Shown in pieces: positions 24,885 through 35,233 of a stretch of DNA of 64,000 bases (position 1 is its first letter; every line of letters begins with the position of its first letter). The DNA comes from Gnomoniopsis sp. IMI 355080 (lineage: Eukaryota; Ascomycota; Sordariomycetes; Diaporthales; Gnomoniaceae): NCBI GenBank assembly GCA_027946555.1, contig JAPEVC010000171.1:1-64000 (forward strand), in the 5' to 3' direction. The notes under the pieces are model-generated. The model searched no databases, was not told where the DNA came from, and saw only the letters and a program-made list of their open reading frames with translations. The position numbers were made by a program, and so were the translations under genes.

Positions 24885-27166
24885 ATGGCTTTGGTTGATC
24901 ACCACACATTTACCATGGTCCCGAGACATACGAGTGAGGAGCACGAGCAATTCGGCTCCTCCATGTACCCTGACCCTCCACACGGTGCTTTTTCCACTGC
25001 TGGTGTCGATATGGGCCTTACTTCAGAGGTCTTCGACACGCGATTTCTTCCCGTATCTATGGGTCCCTACGATCAAAATCCCTTCGCCATTGACGGTCCT
25101 GCCGCCTGGACATACGGTAACGGAGAACTGAGAGCCCACTTGTCCCCGGCCGGCGAAACCTCACCATCCTCATCAGCAGCCGGATCACCACGGTCAACTC
25201 ACGACCAACCTGCCCCAATGCCCGACTGGGCTCCTCACGGCGTCATGAGCCCCAACATCGTAGATTCCCAGGGATACTATGCCGCTAGCACCGAGTACAG
25301 CTTCGCACCAGGAGGTATGGACGATCTCTCCTCTTTCGCTTTTGCTGAGACCTCAAAACCACCCGGATTTGTTGGTGAGTTGCCACAAACTTCTACTATA
25401 TCCGCTTCTGAGCAGCCACCACAACAACACAACCTTGGCCCCTTGTCTCCTTGTGTCTCTCGTCGCGAATCTACTTGTTCTCATTTCTCCGAAACTGGGC
25501 CCACGCTTGCATCTCCATCTGAGCCTGCCTATAGCCAGAATATGAGCTCGCCCGTTTCTCCTTTAATGTCCAGAAAATTCAGTGCCGTCACACCCTCTGA
25601 TTCCTCAACGTCCCTGTCTTCTCCCACGGCTCCTCTCTGGACCAGCCCGACAGCCCGTCATGTATCTCCATTCTTTTGTCAGAGCAGTGGCCATTTCATA
25701 GCTCCTCTTGGATCTTCTTGTTGGTTTTCCTTGAACGAATTCTGAACTCGACGAGAAGTAGAAAATGCAATGCTAATCTGGTTCTCTCCATAGACCCTAG
25801 TCTAATCCACCCAGACTCGATCAGTCGGCCACTTATGACACCCTACGAGAGTAGCTTTCCTCAGACGACACCCGCCTACCCTCATTCACCTGCTCTTACA
25901 TCAGCTTCGCCACCGCACATGAGAACCGAGAGTCAAAGCCCGTACCTTCCGCCAAACAACCCATACTACATGCCAGCGTTCAGCACCGTCGACCAAAGGA
26001 GACCTAGCGTACACTCCTTCCACTCTGGATACAGCGATAGCGACGCCAAGGAGAAGCAAAGATGCCCGCACCCTGAATGCGGGAAGGTCTTCAAGGACCT
26101 GAAAGCTCATATGTTGACACACCAGAACGAGCGCCCTGAGAAGTGCCCAATTACCACATGCGAGTACCACATCAAAGGGTTTGCGCGAAAATATGACAAG
26201 AACCGACATACTTTGACGCACTACAAAGGGACCATGGTCTGCGGATTCTGCCCGGGATCTGGATCAGCCGCCGAGAAGTCGTTCAACAGGGCTGACGTCT
26301 TCAAGAGGCACCTTACTGCGGTTCACGGGGTCGAGCAGACGCCTCCCAACAGCCGGAAGAACAAGAATCCATCAACGATCGCTAGCGCTGGCAAGAAGCC
26401 GGGTGCTGGGTACGCAGATGGTGCCACGGGCAAGTGCTCGACTTGTACACAAACGTTTAGCAATGCGCAGGACTTCTACGAGCACTTGGACGACTGTGTG
26501 CTGCGCATTGTGCAACAGGAGGACCCCGCAGAGGCTATCAACGCGAGGAGGCTTGCCGAGGTTGAGAACGACAAGGAAGTGCATGCCACACTCGCAAAGA
26601 ACAACCTACCCACTACCACGCAAACCACCCTCACGGTGGAGGAGGAGGACGATGAGGAAATGGAAGATGAGGAGACTCTGGGCTACAACGACGCGGAGTT
26701 GCAGGCCATGGGCATCAAGTCCTCGGCATCCACCACGAAGAAGAAGGGCAACCCGCCCAACGGGGTCCAAAAGTCGAAGGGAATGACACACTCGCGGGGC
26801 GGCGTCTCTCTGTCTAAGCTCAGCCAGAACAAAGGTCGCAAGAACAGGCGAGAGTATCCTTCTTCGTGGGGCTTTGATAAGGGCCAGATGGTGATGAAGA
26901 AGCGCACAGCAGCCTACTTTGACGGCTCTCGTCGCCTAGCCAAGGACGATATGATGCTCTCCACCGAACACGAAGTCCGCATTCCCCTATCGGATGGCCA
27001 TTCCTACGTTACAGATCTGGACGTCCAGACCATGAGGAGGGCGGAGGGGTTCCTGAACGCGACTGAGGAAGAGAAGGGCCTATGGGTGTCAGACGACCCC
27101 ACCGAGGCGCAGTTCAAGCTTATGCTGAATTCCCAGCAGCAAAAACCCGGCATGGATATCGTCTAG
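24885..27166 (+). CDS. C2H2 zinc-finger transcription factor
   Basis: Two exons are inferred: one starts at the ATG at 24885 and ends at 25677 (or 25719), and the second runs 25794-27166 after a CCATAG acceptor with a TGCTAAT branch site. This gives 721 (or 735) residues. Both donors, GTCAGA and GTTGGT, are weak, but both give the required phase 1. The N-terminal half is Ser/Pro-rich. The centre has a C-x4-C...H-x3-H finger (GKVFKDLKAHMLTH), a second C-x4-C finger with DKNRHTLTH, a third C-x2-C...H-x4-H finger (KSFNRADVFKRHLTAVH), and a more distant CSTC...H motif. An acidic EEEDDEEMEDEE stretch and a conserved basic C-terminal block follow. It should be a nuclear regulator. I recognise the family as fungal but not a named orthologue. 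Confidence 0.82.
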
Positions 27167-28274
27167 GCTAGATCGAGGATGCGGGACAGGCCCCATTGGC
27201 GCCTCTATATACAGCATTGTGTGGCATTCGGTTATCACACAAATCATCATTCAGGACAGCGGTGGTTTGGGCAACTCATTCACGGGAAGCGATGTTTAAA
27301 CAAAAAAGAACAAGGGGGATCTGTTCTATCACTCCGATCACTGCTTGCTCATTTACTACTATTACTTACTATGGATGGGATGGACTTTTTGGTGCGACGA
27401 TACCCGGTTACTTGTTTCATTGTACGGTGCAGCGCCTGTGTTTATCCAGGGCTTTGGGAGCGAGGCGAAACATAGTCACATGGCTTCATGATGATATAGG
27501 TAATAACTACTAGTATAACCACAAGGTCTCATGACGGAGGTAATTACGAATCTAGAGAAAGATTTCATTGCCAGTCAATCTTGTTCTGCTACTTGCAATG
27601 TGCGTCTGTCCACCATACCCACAGGACGTGCTATCACGTACGCTTGTTTTCGAACGGATAAGACGTATCAATAAGACATGCATATGGTGTTTGCCTGGGA
27701 GCTGCTCTTACACGTTAAGACAATCAAAGGGATGAGAGGCGACGCGGGTGTCAAACTCAGACATGTGTGAGTGAGCCATAGTATTGTTGCAGTTGAAATG
27801 AAGGGCGACCCTGAAGGAGCAAGCCTTGGAGAGCTCCCCTCCCCGCCGTCCCCCCGGAATCACCCAGGGCCACCCAAAGAAAGGTGGTGGGGGAAACAGA
27901 GGAGCGACGATCCTCAAACACGCTGAACCCTAACCCTACAATCAGAGTGCCACCTGCCACTTGGAGATCCTGAGGTATCTAGGTACCTCTCATGCCCCTG
28001 TTCCATGCCATGTTGGTCAGCATGCTGTGCTCCTTCCAGAATGACGAAGTTCAACTGGAACGTGGCATCTGAGCTACTGAACGGACAAACCACCACCACC
28101 ATCTTCAACTTCCTCCAACAGCCCTCCACGCATCCAGTCTCCAGACGATGCAACTATGGGCACCTAGCCATTTTTCTTGACATTCGTTTCTCTCTCTGCA
28201 TTTACCACCCACCGTTATCCGAAACATTGCGGCGAGCCCGAACCGACCCGGACTGCACCGCACCGCACCGCACG
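27167..28274. promoter_or_regulatory. Intergenic region between C2H2 factor and hrd1, with telobox
   Basis: It contains the 3' UTR of the C2H2 gene and the promoter of hrd1. AACCCTAACCCTAC at 27926-27939 is a two-unit telobox about 335 bases before the hrd1 start. CACGTACGC is at 27635-27643, and a TATCTAGGTACC variant of the dispersed palindrome is at about 27976. No gene is seen. Confidence 0.5.
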
Positions 28275-30869
28275 ATGCGCCTCGCCATGTATGCCGGCGC
28301 CTCGGCCGCCCTCGCCGCGTCCGTCGTCACGTCGGCTTTCTACCAGCGCGCCAACTTCTACTCTGCCATGGTCTATCTGTCCCAATCCAATCTCTGCCTC
28401 ATGATCCTCGTCAACCTCATCTTCCTCGTCTACGGCTGCTTCATGTATGGATTGCAACGGCTTTGCTTCGGTGCCCTTCGCCCCGTTGAGGTCGAGCAAC
28501 TTTACGAGAAGGCGTGGTTTGCCGTCACCGAGACCTGCCTCGCCATGACCGTCTTCCGCGAGGAGGTTGGCGCCTTCTTCCTGGTCATGTTCACCGCACT
28601 CATCACAGGCAAGGTCTGGGGGTGGATCGGCGAGGGCAGGGTCGAAGTGTTCGAGCAGCAGCCACCCGCGAATCCGAGGCTTTTCCACACGCGCTTGGTT
28701 ATCAGCTTGATCACGAGCGTAGTCTTCAATACCTGGCTGCTCGCGTATAGCATCGACACAGTCATTGCGACCGCAAAACCTACCATGATGGTCATGTTCC
28801 TGTTCGAGTTCGCGATCCTGACCGTCGGGAGTTTGCATACTGCCCTGCGGTATGTGATCTCGCTGGTCGAGGCCAGTGTGATCAAGAGACAGACAAAGCA
28901 GAGGCTAGAGCAAAGAAGAAACGAGGTCAGGCAGGAAAGAGAGGACATCTTGCGCAGAAGAGCAGCGGGCGAGCTTGCAGCGGGAGAGGGCGAGCCCCTA
29001 CCAGACCCCGAGGATGTGGAGGAATTCGATATTGAGGTTCCGGGGTGGGACTCAAAAGGGCAGTGGATTCTATTCCTTGACCTTTTTGCAGGTAAGTCCA
29101 AACGATCTTTGGCGGGTCCGTCGACGTTGATGGCTGACACCATGCCTTCAGACTTCCTCAAGCTTTCGGTCTACACTGCCTTCTTCTGCGTCCTTCTTGT
29201 CTTCTACGGCCTGCCGATACATATCATGCGGGACCTCTTTATGACTACAAGGAGCTTTGTCAAGCGGTTGAGTGCTCTCATGAAATACAAACAAGCACTT
29301 CGGGATATGAATCGATACCCTGATGCCACTGCGGATGACCTGGGGCGTGAGGATACCTGCATCATTTGCCGAGAAGAAATGCGACCCTGGGACCCAAATG
29401 CCGGCCAGCTGGAAAGACACCGACCCAAGAAACTACCTTGTGGGCATATCCTACACTTCGGCTGCCTCAAGAGCTGGTTGGAGAGGCAACAAGTTTGCCC
29501 CACGTGCCGAAGTTCTGTCGTGGCCGATCAACAACCGAGAAACGCGAATTTCCAACAAAGAATGGCCTTTCATATCGCTGCCAACAACGGCCAAAATCAA
29601 GGCGGAATTAATGGTCCAGCTCCTGGTGTGCAAGATGCACAGCTTAACGGGCAAGCCGGGCCAGGAGGCCAGCAACCTCCTGCTCCACGGGGGGCCATGC
29701 GTTATATCAATCTTGGACCCATCCGGCTGGGATTTGCACAAGGTGGACAAGAAGTCGCTGATCTGGCGAATCGGATGGGAGTGGACCTCAATAATGCTGT
29801 ACCTATACCACCGCAACCCAACAACCAAACAGGCGCAACAGATCTGTCCACGATGGAGGCTGTCCGGAATAGGATCTTGGAAGTCGACCAGAGAATCCAG
29901 CAGGAGGTCCGTGATATTCAACAGGGCATACAGGGGGTTCAGACGGCGCAGCAAGAGGTGCAGTTGATCAATGCCATGCTAGCTGAGCTCGCCCGTATCC
30001 GCCAAAATCAAGACCAGGGCCAACCTCACGCACCAGTCCCAGCTGATCACCCTGGCCAGTCAACGTCCACACCTGCCGCGGCCAACACTCCCGTTGCTGG
30101 TGGACTCCCTCATCTCCCTCATCCGCCGATGGGCCCTCCCATGGTCTTCCCACCCCATCCTCACGGTGGCCCTCTCCAATTTCCTATGCCTCAATTTCCA
30201 TTGCCTGGCAATCTTGCTCAGAGGATAAACACACCCATCACTCGACATGGTGCAGCAGCTAATGCCAACGCCATCCCAGCTGGCAGTCCGGACCTTCCCG
30301 AGGGCGTTGTACTTCCTCAAGGATGGTCTTTACTTCCTCTACAGCGCCTCGATCTAGCTGCTGCCACAGCTGGCGCACCCGTGCCTGGTCTCGGTGTACA
30401 AGTCAATGTTCACGACCCCTCTCAACCGACCGATGTTGCACCCCCTCAATCATCTGGCACAACCGAGCATGCTTCTACACACAATGACAGTCAGAGCACT
30501 TCTATTCCCGTCGACAATTCTGGCGAGTCCGCTAGGCCCCTTGCCTCTGTGGGACCTCAAGTTGAAGTTGCCGCTCCCACGCCGTTGACCCCCAATTGGG
30601 GCGGATCAGCTCAGTTGTTCGGTGGTTCGCATGGCAGCAGTCCTTCGCTGCCTTTTGGTGTCCAGACCGGCGGCTCCAGTCGCTCGGCCTCTGAGACACA
30701 CGAGAAACTTGAGAACACTGAGGCTGAAAGCAGTACTGCCACAAAGCAAGCGGGCGATTCTGGTACGCCTAGGGCCGAATATGGTGAGGACGGTGGCGAG
30801 GAAGGTGGTTCTTCCAAGGGAAAGGCACCCGCAGTGGCCACCGTGGAAGATGCGGAGGATGAGCCTTGA
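28275..30869 (+). CDS. hrd1: Hrd1-type ER ubiquitin-protein ligase (synoviolin family)
   Basis: Two exons, 28275-29091 and 29152-30869, encode 844 residues. Removing the 60-nt GTAAGT...TTCAG intron gives LDLFADFLKLSVY, the conserved segment of Hrd1. The start is placed at the ATG of MRLAMYAG, directly before the first helix; the open frame extends further upstream but without homologous content. The N-terminal 300 residues hold several membrane helices. A RING-H2 domain follows with C342, C345, C369, H371, H374, C377, C388 and C391. The long C-terminal tail is Pro/Gln/Asn-rich and faces the cytosol. The protein forms the ER retrotranslocation channel and ubiquitinates misfolded ER proteins. 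The Usa1-like scaffold gene of the same complex lies 13 kb downstream. Confidence 0.93.
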   Translation: MRLAMYAGASAALAASVVTSAFYQRANFYSAMVYLSQSNLCLMILVNLIFLVYGCFMYGLQRLCFGALRPVEVEQLYEKAWFAVTETCLAMTVFREEVGAFFLVMFTALITGKVWGWIGEGRVEVFEQQPPANPRLFHTRLVISLITSVVFNTWLLAYSIDTVIATAKPTMMVMFLFEFAILTVGSLHTALRYVISLVEASVIKRQTKQRLEQRRNEVRQEREDILRRRAAGELAAGEGEPLPDPEDVEEFDIEVPGWDSKGQWILFLDLFAGKSKRSLAGPSTLMADTMPSDFLKLSVYTAFFCVLLVFYGLPIHIMRDLFMTTRSFVKRLSALMKYKQALRDMNRYPDATADDLGREDTCIICREEMRPWDPNAGQLERHRPKKLPCGHILHFGCLKSWLERQQVCPTCRSSVVADQQPRNANFQQRMAFHIAANNGQNQGGINGPAPGVQDAQLNGQAGPGGQQPPAPRGAMRYINLGPIRLGFAQGGQEVADLANRMGVDLNNAVPIPPQPNNQTGATDLSTMEAVRNRILEVDQRIQQEVRDIQQGIQGVQTAQQEVQLINAMLAELARIRQNQDQGQPHAPVPADHPGQSTSTPAAANTPVAGGLPHLPHPPMGPPMVFPPHPHGGPLQFPMPQFPLPGNLAQRINTPITRHGAAANANAIPAGSPDLPEGVVLPQGWSLLPLQRLDLAAATAGAPVPGLGVQVNVHDPSQPTDVAPPQSSGTTEHASTHNDSQSTSIPVDNSGESARPLASVGPQVEVAAPTPLTPNWGGSAQLFGGSHGSSPSLPFGVQTGGSSRSASETHEKLENTEAESSTATKQAGDSGTPRAEYGEDGGEEGGSSKGKAPAVATVEDAEDEP
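29092..29151 (+). other. In-frame, stop-free 60-nt intron of hrd1
   Basis: GTAAGT donor, GCTGACACC branch motif and CCTTCAG acceptor. The length is a multiple of three and there is no stop, so an unspliced transcript would add 20 residues between membrane helices of Hrd1. Confidence 0.85.
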
Positions 30870-31211
30870 ATGGACTTTGAGTAATGGAGACTGTACAAAC
30901 ATTAAGCCTTTGTTCATAGCCAATTGATTCAACTTCAGGGAGCTACCAATGAATGCAATGGGGATCATTCTCATAAACATCAACGTCTCCGTCTGTCCGT
31001 CTTGGCAAAAAAAAAAGGCCTTGGGTGCGTGCGCACGTACGAATGTAGCCCCTACTTCGGGTAATCCAGGCCATAATCCCATAAGACACGATGTACAGGC
31101 GATGACAGTATAAGATGCACTCTGTATTGTATATAATCGTAAAATGTAGTTCTTTTCTTCATACGCATTTTCCATAATGACTCCCTCCTACCGTCTCTGC
31201 GGATAATTGAA
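30870..31211. terminator. Tail-to-tail 3' region of hrd1 and the GH128 gene
   Basis: These 342 bases separate two converging genes and must contain both 3' UTRs and polyadenylation sites. An A tract lies at about 31006-31016. I see no coding sequence. No single terminator motif can be assigned. Confidence 0.4.
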
Positions 31212-32748
31212 TTAATAGAACTCGATAGCCAAGACTTTGTTCTTCGAATTGACGACATCAGTACCGGACCCTCCTTCAATATACGCCTTCTTCTGCCCGA
31301 CAACTTTCTTCTCATAATCAATTGCAGCCTGGTTCCTTCCTCCTAACCAGTTTCCTACAGTGCTCGCAATGCACTCTACACCATCTTTTCTTTTCTGCTT
31401 CGCAGCGGCCGGAGCCCCAGCCAGGATTTCGTTAGTAAAACCGTTTGCCTGCTTGCTCCCATCCGTCGCGCGGATCATCGCAGGGCCGTCATAGCCTTGT
31501 TCGAGACTGATATCCCCCCAGGACTTGTGGTCGCTATCGGCAGCTACTTGGAACTCTGCCCACGTCGCGGGGATGAGTTTCCCCCTCTGTACGCGGCCCT
31601 TGAAGGACTCTGCCAGGGCAACAAAGGTTTTCTCTCCGGGCTTCAAATGGGTAGGCTTTTCCGGGTGTTCGAAGTTGGCACCGCCAGTGCCGTTGCCGTT
31701 CCAGAAGTTGTTGAAGAAGTAGTATGTCTCTTCTTTCTTACTCTTGTTGATGAGATGGACACCAGGTTTGACGGCTGTAGCAGTCTCCTGTAGGTTGGAT
31801 GCGAGCTTGACTTGGGAATCTTGCAGCAGCTTCGCTTCTTGGTGCGTCGAACTACTTCAATTATTTCAGTAAGAGAGAACGAGTGACATGAGGAAAGCCT
31901 GCCCTACTTCTGACCACAATAAACCTTCCCCACAGCCGTCAACTGATCTCCATGAGCCAGTTTGTTCACTCCCGCCACGCCTCCCATACTCCCTGGGTGG
32001 GTTGCGGCGCCAAACCAAGCGTATCGCTCCACGAAGTCCGCATTGTCGAGAAACTTCAAGGCCCCATGCGCGAATTGTACCGCCTCTCCCTCGGTCGGCT
32101 GGTCCCCGCCAAAGGTAGTGCACGCGAACTCATTCAGCCAGATCGGCTTCTTGAATGTGCTATGCATATCCTTCAAAAAGGATTCGAGTTCAGCCACTTT
32201 TAGTCCGTACCAATGTAACACCACAAAGTCGATGCCGTCGTGACCGCCGAGGGCGTGTAAGAAAGCTTGCAACCACTTCTTGCCCGCGGGAGAGCTCGTC
32301 ATGGCGGGAGAGCCGAGCTTGAATCCGAACTTCTTCTTCGCCGGTAAGACGTGCTGTTTCCATAGCTTCACAGCCTGTTCGACAGATAGATTGGACTGGC
32401 CGGCATTGTCAGGCTCGTTGAAGCCGATGAAATGGCCGACGTGGCCTCCGTCAAGGGCGGTCAAGGACTACATGATCGGAAAGGCACGAATTAGTTGTCG
32501 TGAAACGTTGACCATCTACCTACCTTACCAAGTTTCATGGGATCACTTACTTGTTCTATCTGTGGTGCCTCCACCGCCGTTCGCACCTGGGGAACGTAAT
32601 TAAGCCCGGCCGGAAGACCTTTGGGCTTCCACATCTCCCAGTTAAACAACCAAGTGAGCTCGTTCTTCTTGACTGCGGGCTCATATGGTTTGAAAGCACC
32701 TTCCTGGTTATCATAGGGCCATCCAAGACCGCGCTTTGAGGGTGCCAT
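31212..32748 (-). CDS. GH128 (asl1-like) glycoside hydrolase with an extra C-terminal beta-rich domain
   Basis: Three exons: 32748 to 32551 or 32524, 32467-31908 and 31851-31212 (465 or 474 residues). The first donor is ambiguous: GTAAGT and GTAGGT are both in phase 0. The catalytic core is clear: GLGWPYDN at the start, the acid/base Glu in GFNEPD, the conserved HWYG, and the nucleophile Glu in IWLNEFA. GH128 enzymes cleave beta-1,3-glucan. The second splice (GTAGGG...AAGTAG, 56 nt, TACTGA branch) links the core to about 210 further residues not needed for GH128 folding. These contain LINKSKKEETYYFFNN, a WGDISLEQGYDGPAMI strand pattern and a terminal LAIEFY. The segment resembles the separate protein at 33999-34604. 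No signal peptide is present, so the enzyme looks cytosolic or unconventionally exported. Confidence 0.85.
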
Positions 32749-33998
32749 GATGAAAGCAGTGTGTAACTTGTTGTCTGTTGGAAAGCAAATGCCTTTTGCT
32801 TGTAAGATGGATGGTATAGTAATGATGATCAATTTGAGTATTGTAGTGCTTTGACATCAACACTCAATACGAGCAGGAAAGGCCTTTTTTATATTGATCA
32901 GGCCTTGCGCTTCTCTGAAGAGAGCCGTGTATAGGTCACATCTTGCTCTCGATAATGTATTGTGCCTCAACTTACATTGTCCTTGTACCTTACTGGAAGG
33001 AAGGAAGTTGGTCAGCTGTTGTCGTAATGAGCCCCACAGGATGTAAAGAAGGGAAGGCCGCCCACCAACTCTATCACGGCGCAAAAGCAGTCAGCGGGGC
33101 TTGGTCCTCCAGTCTCACCTATCAGGTCCGAAGGCTCGGAGTAGTCCTCATTATACAGACTGACGTTGTGTATAATCCGAACTATCACGAAGGATCTAGA
33201 TCATTTGAACCTGACCGCAAACGTAGTTGCGCTAGTTGGATGACTTAGTAGATTTACTGCCATGAATGCGAGGCAGTGTGCCATCCCGAAATGGGTATTT
33301 GGTCAGACTTAGGACCATCAATTTGATTACTATGACGCTGAGGGTTGTATGCATCTACACCTACACCTCATCTCAACTACTTCTTCTTCTCTCTGTTTTG
33401 TTTTGGTTTTTCCCTTTTTTGTCGTTGACTGGTCAGGTCGCGCAAAGGGAAGCCCAACGCCTTGCGGAGTCAGCGTGGCAAATGCTTACCTCTTGAGTCT
33501 CACCGATGCACATCTTCTCTCAACAGAGGGATGATCCCGACTGGAACTTCTGTGATTGGATTTGAATGATATCGTCTTGAAATTTCGAGGGTGCTCGTAA
33601 GCTTATGCTGGCGGTGAAAGAGCCAACTGACCAGGCGGCCGATGGGCCACTTTTGGTATGCTTTTGGACAATTTTGTGCGAGGCAGCATTGAGTCCATGA
33701 AAAGGATTCACTCAGGACTCTAACTAGAGACCACATGGTCTCTTTTGTCTGGATGCCTTAAAGTGCGGCGAGGCTGTGGCCGGCGGAGCTGGTAGGAATT
33801 ATTATCGCAGCGAAGCGGAAGAATGACATAAGTCCTAACTTAAGACATGAGCAAATAGAGATGGAAGTGATTCAAGAAAAGCATAAATAGGACTATTCTC
33901 AGTTGCGTTCCAATCTCAAAATATCCTCATAGTCCCCCAGAAATCTAGCCCAGATCAGAAGTTTACGCCAGTATTTCAATTCAAAAACCACAAACAAC
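32749..33998. promoter_or_regulatory. Divergent region between the GH128 gene and its C-terminal-domain relative
   Basis: These 1.25 kb separate two head-to-head genes whose products share a domain, so they carry both promoters and could hold joint control sites. A T-rich tract lies at about 33390-33425. I see no gene and no confident operator. Confidence 0.45.
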
Positions 33999-34604
33999 AT
34001 GCCTTCAATCACTGTCAAAAACACTTCCTCGCACGAGCAGAAGTTCGAGGTCCACGGCTTCCCCAACAACCCGGCAACCATCACAGTCAAAGGCCACGGG
34101 GGCACTGCAGAGGTCCACAGCCCAGACCATCAACAAGTCTCGGGGGCCATCATTGCCCTTCACGACGGTCACGAGGGCGAGCAAGCCGAGGTCACTTTCA
34201 ATGGCTATCCAAACGGCCAAAATCAGTACTACGATATCAGCTACATTGTAGGTGGTGGTGGGAATCTTACCATCGAACAGACCGGTGCGCCAGGCACGCG
34301 CAAGGGCGATGCCACGTTCATGCAAGACTGCAATACTGCCTGGCACAAACTCTCCGACGAAAAGAAGAAGGATCTGCGTAAATTCGTGCACCTGGACGGC
34401 AAAGGTCAGGTGCAGAGAATTGAGGCCCCGAAGGAGAACAAGAACCTTGAGGAATGGGTCCGAACGTTCGCGCATGGCGTTTATGTCGGTGTTGGTGCGT
34501 GGGGAGACAGTGAGGGAAACCCCATCGATAACAGGCAAAGCAAGGCAACCCCAGGGGGGAACCACGACTTGCTTCTAGAGTTCAGTGACAACAACAACTC
34601 CTAG
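33999..34604 (+). CDS. Stand-alone beta-rich protein related to the GH128 C-terminal domain
   Basis: A single exon encodes 201 residues; the ATG is the first in frame, with an A/C-rich leader typical of well-expressed fungal genes. Its pattern runs parallel to the tail of the neighbouring GH128 protein: ITVKNTSSHEQKFEV at the start, an ITVKGHGGTAEV strand, SGAIIALHDGHEGEQAEVTF, YYDISYIVGGGGNLTIEQ in the centre, and VYVGVGAWGDSEGNPIDN then LLLEFSD at the end. The central 'xDISxxxGxxGxxxI' strand recalls the YDVSLVDGYN motif of thaumatin-like proteins, but the disulphide cysteines are missing (one Cys only). There is no signal peptide or membrane segment. The function is unknown. A carbohydrate- or glucan-related role is inferred from the neighbour only. 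Confidence 0.78.
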   Translation: MPSITVKNTSSHEQKFEVHGFPNNPATITVKGHGGTAEVHSPDHQQVSGAIIALHDGHEGEQAEVTFNGYPNGQNQYYDISYIVGGGGNLTIEQTGAPGTRKGDATFMQDCNTAWHKLSDEKKKDLRKFVHLDGKGQVQRIEAPKENKNLEEWVRTFAHGVYVGVGAWGDSEGNPIDNRQSKATPGGNHDLLLEFSDNNNS

Positions 34605-35233
34605 GTACTTTTTCGAAGTGGAATTCAGGCCAGGTGGCGCTGTTCGATAAACACGAGTATGAGTTTTAGTTCTTTCTTTGATAGCCGACAACACAATATA
34701 TATCTGTTTTGCTCTTTCTCCCGCAGGTTCGTTGCAAATGTTCTTAGAATGCACCAAGCATACGTATGTTATGCTCCTCCATAGAGTGGTGTTGAGAGCC
34801 TCTTTAGCTTCTGGCACCTCTGCCGTACCGCAACAGGATGAAAAAAAACCAGAGCAAGGCTGATGATCCCTGTCAGGTTGCCTGTGATGGAGAGAGGGCT
34901 GTTAGCACAATTGCATGCTGGGCACGGGGAAGTAGTGCTCGGCGCGGTGGCCCTCGTAAACTTGTGCGCTGAGATCTCGGCTTGTATGTATATATTGAAG
35001 GTGTACGAAAGCTTTTGGACAACCTGTGCCCCAGCTTGATACTTGAATGAGTATGCGAGCTTCCACGGCACCTAGGGTAGTGTCGTAGTTAAAGCAGGCC
35101 GCAATCTGCTGAGAAAAGATATCCTCTCGTTCATTGCATTTATCGATATTGATATAAAACATCGCGTCGTTCGTCCTCCCTGCCTGAGTGTCTCGGAGAT
35201 GCAGCAGATTGCCGCCATCCCAGCCGCTAAGTC
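34605..35233. terminator. Tail-to-tail 3' region of the beta-rich protein gene and vps3
   Basis: Two converging genes end here, and the region must hold both polyadenylation sites. AT-rich stretches occur around 34690-34710 and 35135-35160. No gene or repeat is seen. Confidence 0.4.

Noticed and set aside
27926..27939. Telomere repeats as a sign of a chromosome end or fusion point
   Set aside because: There are only two units, set between conserved single-copy genes. A promoter telobox is simpler.
31212..31851. Separate small gene downstream of the GH128 gene
   Set aside because: There is no suitable ATG at its start, and a phase-matched intron with TACTGA branch joins it to the GH128 exons.
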